Below the pieces are notes generated by a model that did no database searches, was not told where the DNA came from, and was given only the letters and a program-made list of their open reading frames with translations. From assembly GCA_964462445.1 (NCBI GenBank), contig CAYWXG010000050.1, positions 1-19,856 on the forward strand: a stretch of 19,856 nt of DNA, written 5' to 3'. Source of the stretch: JAGBWK01 sp964462445. GTDB lineage: Bacteria; Bacteroidota; Bacteroidia; Bacteroidales; Muribaculaceae. Both the position numbers and the translations under genes were made by a program. Each line of letters begins with the position of its first letter. Position 1 is the stretch's first letter. Below are positions 15,780-19,856 of this stretch, piece by piece.

Positions 15780-15842
15780 TTAATGTAGCCGTAAAAAATT
15801 ACGCCAGCATCGCCATGATTGTATGTTTATACAGCTTTTCAT
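15780..15842 (-). CDS. trpL: Putative tryptophan leader peptide (20 codons, two Trp)
   Basis: A 20-codon frame starts 17 bases or so after the predicted transcription start: MKSCINIQ, then SWRCWRN with Trp at codons 10 (15815-15813) and 13 (15806-15804), then FLRLH and TAA (15782-15780). Bases 15803-15799, immediately after the second Trp codon, can pair with 15794-15790 (5 bp, UUUU loop). The latter segment is also part of the antiterminator strand. The arrangement matches the 1:2, 2:3, 3:4 logic of the enterobacterial trp leader. The symbol is used by analogy only; translation is not proven, and no Shine-Dalgarno is expected in this phylum. Confidence 0.72.
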   Translation of the reverse strand: MKSCINIQSWRCWRNFLRLH

Positions 15843-15864
15843 TACTTTGGTTATTTATACAATG

Positions 15865-15895
15865 CAAAATTAGTATATATATTCGATATTGCAAA
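15865..15895 (-). promoter_or_regulatory. Promoter of the TrpB2 leader transcript
   Basis: On the minus strand TTTG (15895-15892) is followed after 19 bases by TAATTTTG (15872-15865), an ideal Bacteroidetes promoter. The transcript would begin near 15858, read through the leader ORF, and reach the attenuator about 130 bases later. A separate TATATTTG octamer at 15670-15663, between the attenuator and the gene, has a poor -33 (a TTTG 23 bases away) and might be a weak internal promoter. Confidence 0.75.
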
Positions 15896-15946
15896 ATAAT
15901 TTGCATTTTTTTGAATTTATATGCAATTTTTATACTAAAAGACTTG

Positions 15947-16681
15947 TTAGGTGTCTTTATGGGGAATTTTGGTTACAATTCTCGGAGATTTAGCCATTGG
16001 AGTTTGCGTGGGTAGCGGAAATTTTGCATGAAAATTTGTGAATCTTTTCTTTGATTGCAATACTGAATACTCTTTTCTCCATCGAATAATTACCAACAAT
16101 AGAGAGGTGAATAGGGAAATGATGGAGATAACACTAATTACAGTTTGAATTTTAATGTAATTTGATATATATACATGATGTATGTAATCATCATGGAATA
16201 GCCCCTGTTCCATAAAATTTATCCAATTACAATCAGCGACAATGCCGGCGACTGAAGTTATTGGAAGAAGTGACAAAACGATTTTTACGGGTAGCCAAAT
16301 GTCTATTCCCCAAATAAATAGTAAAAACGAACAAATAAAAAATAATGTGGAACAAATTATGAAGGGGGATGTAAAATTATTTAAAGGGTTGCCTATGATT
16401 ATGAGGGAAATCGCTATTATACAGTATAAGTAAAATAAAGAAAGAAGAGTCGCACCGCATTTTGTAGTCGTACGGGATTTGATTTTTGGGCAAAACCCGA
16501 TGTAAAGAATAGAGACTACAATACTAATATCAAGAATAATATTGATTACGTTAATTTGGAATATCAAAGACATATTCCAATTGATTAAACTTAAGGTGTT
16601 GTTAATCAGCGCAGCGCATAGAAATATACAAAACGCAATGCCTATACGCTTTGTCTTATTGTAATCTATGGGAGTGTTCAT
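15947..16681 (-). CDS. Hypothetical six-helix integral membrane protein
   Basis: A 244-residue protein that I do not recognise. It has six hydrophobic segments (about 11-33, 38-62, 77-97, 105-127, 131-150 and 178-200), with a short loop carrying FMEQGLFHDDYIHHVY between the fifth and sixth, and ends in a basic tail of about 44 residues (WRKEYSVLQSKKRF to PHKDT). There is no signal-peptide cleavage site, ATP-binding motif or transporter signature. The gene is visibly richer in A/T and in Ile, Asn and Ser codons than its neighbours, which suggests a recently acquired or fast-evolving orphan. It starts 48 bases after the CCGxHxxC protein gene on the same strand and may share the aroA transcript. 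The terminator at 15695-15729 lies downstream of it. Confidence 0.7.
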   Translation of the reverse strand: MNTPIDYNKTKRIGIAFCIFLCAALINNTLSLINWNMSLIFQINVINIILDISIVVSILYIGFCPKIKSRTTTKCGATLLSLFYLYCIIAISLIIIGNPLNNFTSPFIICSTLFFICSFLLFIWGIDIWLPVKIVLSLLPITSVAGIVADCNWINFMEQGLFHDDYIHHVYISNYIKIQTVISVISIISLFTSLLLVIIRWRKEYSVLQSKKRFTNFHAKFPLPTQTPMAKSPRIVTKIPHKDT

Positions 16682-16729
16682 ATTGTGGCTGTGTCGCAGG
16701 TTGTTTAGTTGTTTAATGGTAGAAGGATA

Positions 16730-17167
16730 TTAAGTTGACTTATCGCGAACTTCTCTAACAATAAGAAGGAGCTCGTCGCTGACCTCCGGTGGCAGTGGAA
16801 TATGTCGCAACTGCAACGAACGTGCCCATCCGGCAATATCCTCAGGCAAAAGGGTTAGGAGTATGTCGCGAAATTGCTCAGTTTCTTCTTGAGTATAGTC
16901 GTCTCCTGATCGGTTGATGTAGGCATCGAGTTCCTCATCCTCATAATATATAATTTCAGTAGAGGCGGCTGTCGACAAAGAGTCTTTTTCGCAGGAGATA
17001 TGCAACCCGCAACACACTTCATTCTCGTCAGACTCGCCGGCTTCATTCTCGTTGTTTGTCGACTCTTGCGTTGAGGTATTCTCTTTTCGCCGACCACCAT
17101 TGTCGAGAACGTAGATGAGGGCTCCACCTACAATTAATATAGCTAATATGATACCGGCGGCAATCAT
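16730..17167 (-). CDS. Membrane-anchored conserved hypothetical with CCGxHxxC motif
   Basis: A 145-residue protein with one N-terminal membrane helix (2-21). A Glu/Asn/Ser-rich linker (about 28-50) leads to the cysteine motif CCGLHISCEKDSL (52-64), followed by IIYYEDEELDAY and an acidic helical domain ending in a conserved-looking LLTLLPEDIAGWARSLQLRHIPLPPEV segment. The spacing of C52, C53, H56 and C59 suggests metal or redox chemistry (inference). I recall similar proteins beside aroA in other Bacteroidales, sometimes labelled phospholipase, but no phospholipase catalytic motif is visible here. It overlaps the aroA stop by four bases (ATGA, 17167-17164), so the two are translationally coupled. 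Confidence 0.85.
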   Translation of the reverse strand: MIAAGIILAILIVGGALIYVLDNGGRRKENTSTQESTNNENEAGESDENEVCCGLHISCEKDSLSTAASTEIIYYEDEELDAYINRSGDDYTQEETEQFRDILLTLLPEDIAGWARSLQLRHIPLPPEVSDELLLIVREVRDKST

Positions 17168-18504
17168 AATGGTGTAGCGCTCGGTTGGTCGTTACAATTA
17201 GCGTTTAGGTCGTTGACGTTGTCAACGTTGTCGACGGACTCGGAGTCAGCATCTGCAATAATAAATCCTGCACTTACCAAGTCCTCCCAATAACCGGGAT
17301 AAGATTTACTTACAACTTCGGCATTGCGAATGACGATGCCCGGAATGAAAACGGCAGTCGGAGCGAAAGCCATTGCCATGCGGTGGTCGTCGTAGGTGTC
17401 GATAACGGGACGCTCGAAAATGGGGTGACGTGCACCATTCCACACTAACTCCGAATTGTTGCGTATTTCTACAATTATACCATATTTATTCAATTCTACT
17501 CGCAGAGCTTCAAGTCTGTCGGTTTCCTTGACACGAAGCGATTGCAATCCTCGTAAATGGAATGGAATACCGAGCATGGCGGCTGTTACGGCAAGGGTTT
17601 GTGCGATATCAGGAGTGTCGACGAGGTCAACTTCAAATCGAGAGAATTGTTCCGGAGTTGGAGCTATTTCAAGCGCGTTGTCTTCCTCTTCCGATTCGCT
17701 TGTGACAACACCGAGCATTTCAAAAAGATTGCTGCAAGCGCTATCGCCTTGAAGTGATGGTAATTGCAATCCGGGGAGAGTAACAAATCCGGCAGTAAGG
17801 GCGGCTACTTCGTACCAATAAGAAGCTGCCGACCAATCCGGTTCAGCTTCGCATGTGCCCTCTGAGGAGTAGGTTTTAGGTGCTATGACAATTTCTTCGT
17901 GTGGATATTCGAAGGTTACATCGGCGCCACTGCGTCGCATTAGTTCTGCAGTCATGTCGATATACGGTTTCGATAATAAATCTCCATTGAGGTGAAGGGT
18001 CAGCCCCTCGGTCATTGTCGGGGCTATCATCATCAAAGCCGAGATGAATTGAGAACTTACAGAAGCATCGATGCTAAGGTGTCCGCCTTTGAGTTGTTGT
18101 CCGGAAATTTGCAATGGGAGAAAGCCTTCTTTGTTGAGGCATTTAATGTCGGCACCGAGAGCACGGAGAGAGTTAATAAGAATACCCATGGGGCGTTGAC
18201 GCATACGTTCGCTGCCGTCGACAGTGGCATTAACTCCTTCACGAGAGCAAATATATGCCGTTACGAAACGAGTTGCCGTACCGGCAGCGCCAGTATTTAT
18301 CTCAATATCTCCATTGGCATCGTTTATTGCGTAGAGAGCCGCAGTCAGCAAATTAGTATCATCGCAATCGGCAATCTTTGTAGGCAAAGTGGCTCCGGGA
18401 GTCAGAGCATTGATGATTAACATTCTATTGCTGATGCTTTTAGAAAGTGGCAGGTTGATAGTTGCCATCATCATCTCTTCCGGGGGATATATTCTGTAGT
18501 TCAT
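17164..18504 (-). CDS. aroA: 3-phosphoshikimate 1-carboxyvinyltransferase (EPSP synthase)
   Basis: Joins shikimate 3-phosphate and phosphoenolpyruvate in the sixth step of the shikimate pathway, cytoplasmic. Motifs: LPLSKSISNR (18-27) with K22 and R27, NTGAAGTATRF (70-80), DGSERMRQRPM (96-106), VDTPDIAQT (295-303) with the catalytic Asp at about 299, RVKETDRLEALR (324-335) and DTYDDHRMAMAF (369-380). The 446 residues are slightly long because of a Ser/Asp/Asn-rich tail after SAGFII (about 417-446, SVDNVDNVNDLN) encoded by short degenerate DNA repeats (17210-17240). The residue after GTATR is Phe where E. coli has Pro101. It follows the C-S lyase gene by 45 bases and overlaps the next gene by four, so it sits mid-operon. 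Confidence 0.95.
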   Translation of the reverse strand: MNYRIYPPEEMMMATINLPLSKSISNRMLIINALTPGATLPTKIADCDDTNLLTAALYAINDANGDIEINTGAAGTATRFVTAYICSREGVNATVDGSERMRQRPMGILINSLRALGADIKCLNKEGFLPLQISGQQLKGGHLSIDASVSSQFISALMMIAPTMTEGLTLHLNGDLLSKPYIDMTAELMRRSGADVTFEYPHEEIVIAPKTYSSEGTCEAEPDWSAASYWYEVAALTAGFVTLPGLQLPSLQGDSACSNLFEMLGVVTSESEEEDNALEIAPTPEQFSRFEVDLVDTPDIAQTLAVTAAMLGIPFHLRGLQSLRVKETDRLEALRVELNKYGIIVEIRNNSELVWNGARHPIFERPVIDTYDDHRMAMAFAPTAVFIPGIVIRNAEVVSKSYPGYWEDLVSAGFIIADADSESVDNVDNVNDLNANCNDQPSATPL

Positions 18505-18549
18505 TGTGTAGCCGTTGATTGTTAATAAGTTGAAGGGGCTTCGAGAAAT

Positions 18550-19737
18550 TTACTTCTTTATTTTATCGAGAGCATCGCCAATGCGTTTGATTGCTTCTTG
18601 TAGAATGCAGCGTGGAGTAGCAATGTTCATTCGCATAAAACCGATACCTTCTTGACCAAACATAGCGCCGTCGTTGAGCGCAATCTTCGCATCTTTAACG
18701 AAGAAGTCAATTAATTGTTCGTGGGTGAAACCAAGACCACGGCAATCGAGCCAAACGAGGAAGGAAGCTTGCGGCTTATACACTTTCATTCGTCCGCCCG
18801 AAATTCGGTCGATCTCGTTGCAAGTAAAATCAATGTTATCTTGTATATATTCGAGAGCCTCGTTAAGCCAATCCTCACCATTATGGTATGCGGCGATAGC
18901 GCCGATAGTGGCAAGGCAGGTGGGAGAATTGAATTCGTTGAACTCCATCCAGCCATAGAAGCTTTCACGCATTGCTTTATCTTTGATAACGCACCAAGAA
19001 CATACGAGCCCCGGGATGTTGAATGTTTTAGAGGGAGCACCGAGCATAATGCCGGTGCGGCGGGCATTCTCGTTGACCGATAAGTAGGGAATATGCGGTC
19101 GGTCCTGAAGCATTAAATCTCCATGAATTTCATCGGAAACTACAATCACCCCTTCGGCGGCGCATATGTCGGCCACTTGAGCAAGAGTTTCGTGGCTCCA
19201 TTGTATACCAATTGGGTTGTGGGGGTTGCAAAGAATCATCATACGAGGATGCTCGCGACGCACGATTTCTTCAAGTCCGTCGAGGTCCATTTCGTAGGAA
19301 TTCTCTGTGCGAATCAACGGGTTGTTGAGAGGAATGCAGTTGTTGCCTTCTACCAAGCGTTTGAATGGATGATATACCGGAGGTTGAATAACAATCTTAT
19401 CACCGGCTTTGCAGAAATGGTTGATGACATATCCAATGCCTCTTACTATACCGGGGATAAATGATAGTTCTTCGGGAGAAGTAGCGAAGTTGTGGCGTCG
19501 CGATAACCAATCGGTGATAGTGGGGAAAAAATCATCGGGAACAGATGCATAGCCGTAAATGCGGTGGCTGAGGCGTTGTTGCAAAGCCTCGGTGATTTCG
19601 GGGCATACACAAAAGTCCATGTCGGCAATCCACAAAGGCAATAAATCATCGGCATCAAACCATTTGCTGAGTTCGCAATATTTAATAGCATCGCTATGCG
19701 AGCGGTCGATAAAAGAGTTGAAATTGTATTTTCCCAT
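18550..19737 (-). CDS. patB: MalY/PatB-type PLP aminotransferase, probable C-S lyase (cystathionine beta-lyase)
   Basis: A fold-type I PLP enzyme of the MalY/PatB branch, which cleaves cystathionine and related thioethers to a thiol, pyruvate and ammonia. Numbering from the ATG at 19737 (395 residues, the usual family size), visible motifs are LPLWIADMDF (33-42), the aromatic stack YHPF (122-125), CNPHNPIG (170-177), VVSDEIHGDL (199-208) and GAPSKTFNIPGL with the PLP Lys at 237. The frame is open to an ATG at 19791, but that codon overlaps the -33 element of a consensus promoter (19762-19791) and the transcript would start inside the extension, so I choose 19737. First gene of a likely operon with aroA. 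It could instead be a general aminotransferase; the substrate is not proven. Confidence 0.9.
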   Translation of the reverse strand: MGKYNFNSFIDRSHSDAIKYCELSKWFDADDLLPLWIADMDFCVCPEITEALQQRLSHRIYGYASVPDDFFPTITDWLSRRHNFATSPEELSFIPGIVRGIGYVINHFCKAGDKIVIQPPVYHPFKRLVEGNNCIPLNNPLIRTENSYEMDLDGLEEIVRREHPRMMILCNPHNPIGIQWSHETLAQVADICAAEGVIVVSDEIHGDLMLQDRPHIPYLSVNENARRTGIMLGAPSKTFNIPGLVCSWCVIKDKAMRESFYGWMEFNEFNSPTCLATIGAIAAYHNGEDWLNEALEYIQDNIDFTCNEIDRISGGRMKVYKPQASFLVWLDCRGLGFTHEQLIDFFVKDAKIALNDGAMFGQEGIGFMRMNIATPRCILQEAIKRIGDALDKIKK

Positions 19738-19761
19738 TATGGTAATGATTGTAAGTTGATG

Positions 19762-19791
19762 CAAAGTTACGATAAAATCAACTGAAAGCAA
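19762..19791 (-). promoter_or_regulatory. Promoter of the patB-aroA operon
   Basis: Minus-strand TTG (19791-19789) and TAACTTTG (19769-19762) are 19 bases apart. Transcription from about 19756 gives a short leader of about 19 bases before the ATG at 19737 and rules against translation from the upstream ATG at 19791. Confidence 0.72.
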
Positions 19792-19856
19792 TTTTATTGC
19801 AAAAAAATCGCAGAATTTGCAATTATCTTGTAATTAGACGGTTATTCGGGATGCTT

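Noticed and set aside
15801..15816. Alternative mini-ORF starting at the ATG at 15816-15814 (M-A-M-L-A, then stop) in the TrpB2 leader
   Set aside because: It is five codons long, contains no Trp, and overlaps the Trp-bearing frame whose position fits the alternative hairpins much better.
15695..15858. Stand-alone small RNA (for example 6S RNA) ending at the 15695-15729 terminator
   Set aside because: A short transcript is expected from the attenuated leader itself, but I see no long central-bubble hairpin typical of 6S RNA. The Trp codons and the 2:3 pairing explain the region better.
15815..16015. Plus-strand ORF of 66 codons opposite the leader and the membrane-protein end
   Set aside because: It is rich in Ile/Leu/Phe from A/T-rich sequence, has no recognisable domain, and runs antisense to a well supported promoter and gene.
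19738..19791. N-terminal extension of the C-S lyase frame
   Set aside because: A consensus promoter occupies this stretch and the family normally starts near the MGKYNF position.

Overview
The window looks like the chromosome of a member of the Bacteroidales, most likely a gut Muribaculaceae-type bacterium. Evidence: promoters match the Bacteroidetes pattern (TTG/TTTG, about 19-21 bases, then TAnnTTTG), start codons lack Shine-Dalgarno sequences, a secreted amylase ends in a type IX secretion-like tail, and the gene families (DUF2461, DUF4834, TrpB2, stand-alone bS21) are typical of the group. Genus-level assignment is inference. Gene content is mostly core metabolism, with no transposases, prophage, CRISPR array, tRNA or rRNA genes seen.

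Layout. 191-1302: minus-strand pfkA with its own promoter and terminator. 1308-3744: a tightly packed minus-strand operon psd-pssA-DUF4834-DUF2461 for phosphatidylethanolamine synthesis, with two 4-base start/stop overlaps. 3745-4179: divergent control region. 4180-7797: a 1205-residue secreted GH13 amylase with several starch-binding-type modules and a strong terminator, facing an AraC-family regulator (7884-8783). 9120-13662: plus-strand purB, an RluB-type pseudouridine synthase with a long Gln-Gly-Gly-Tyr-Asn-Asn repeat domain, and asnS. 13928-14119: rpsU (bS21), followed by a terminator that can work on both strands. 14231-15589: minus-strand TrpB2-type tryptophan synthase beta chain with a regulatory leader at 15695-15895. 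15947-19737: minus-strand genes read in the order patB/malY-type C-S lyase, aroA, a small membrane-anchored CCGxHxxC protein, and an orphan six-helix membrane protein.

The most interesting element is the leader of the TrpB2 gene. A consensus promoter is followed by a 20-codon ORF containing two Trp codons (10 and 13), then by an 11-bp terminator hairpin with a U6 tract. The 5' arm of the terminator can instead pair over 10 bp with a segment inside the leader ORF, and that segment can in turn pair with the bases just after the second Trp codon. This is the complete logic of a ribosome-mediated tryptophan attenuator, and it argues that this stand-alone TrpB2 works in tryptophan supply (probably indole salvage, since no trpA is nearby). 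Other points worth a look are the repeat domain on the pseudouridine synthase, the CCGxHxxC protein coupled to aroA, and the modular amylase.
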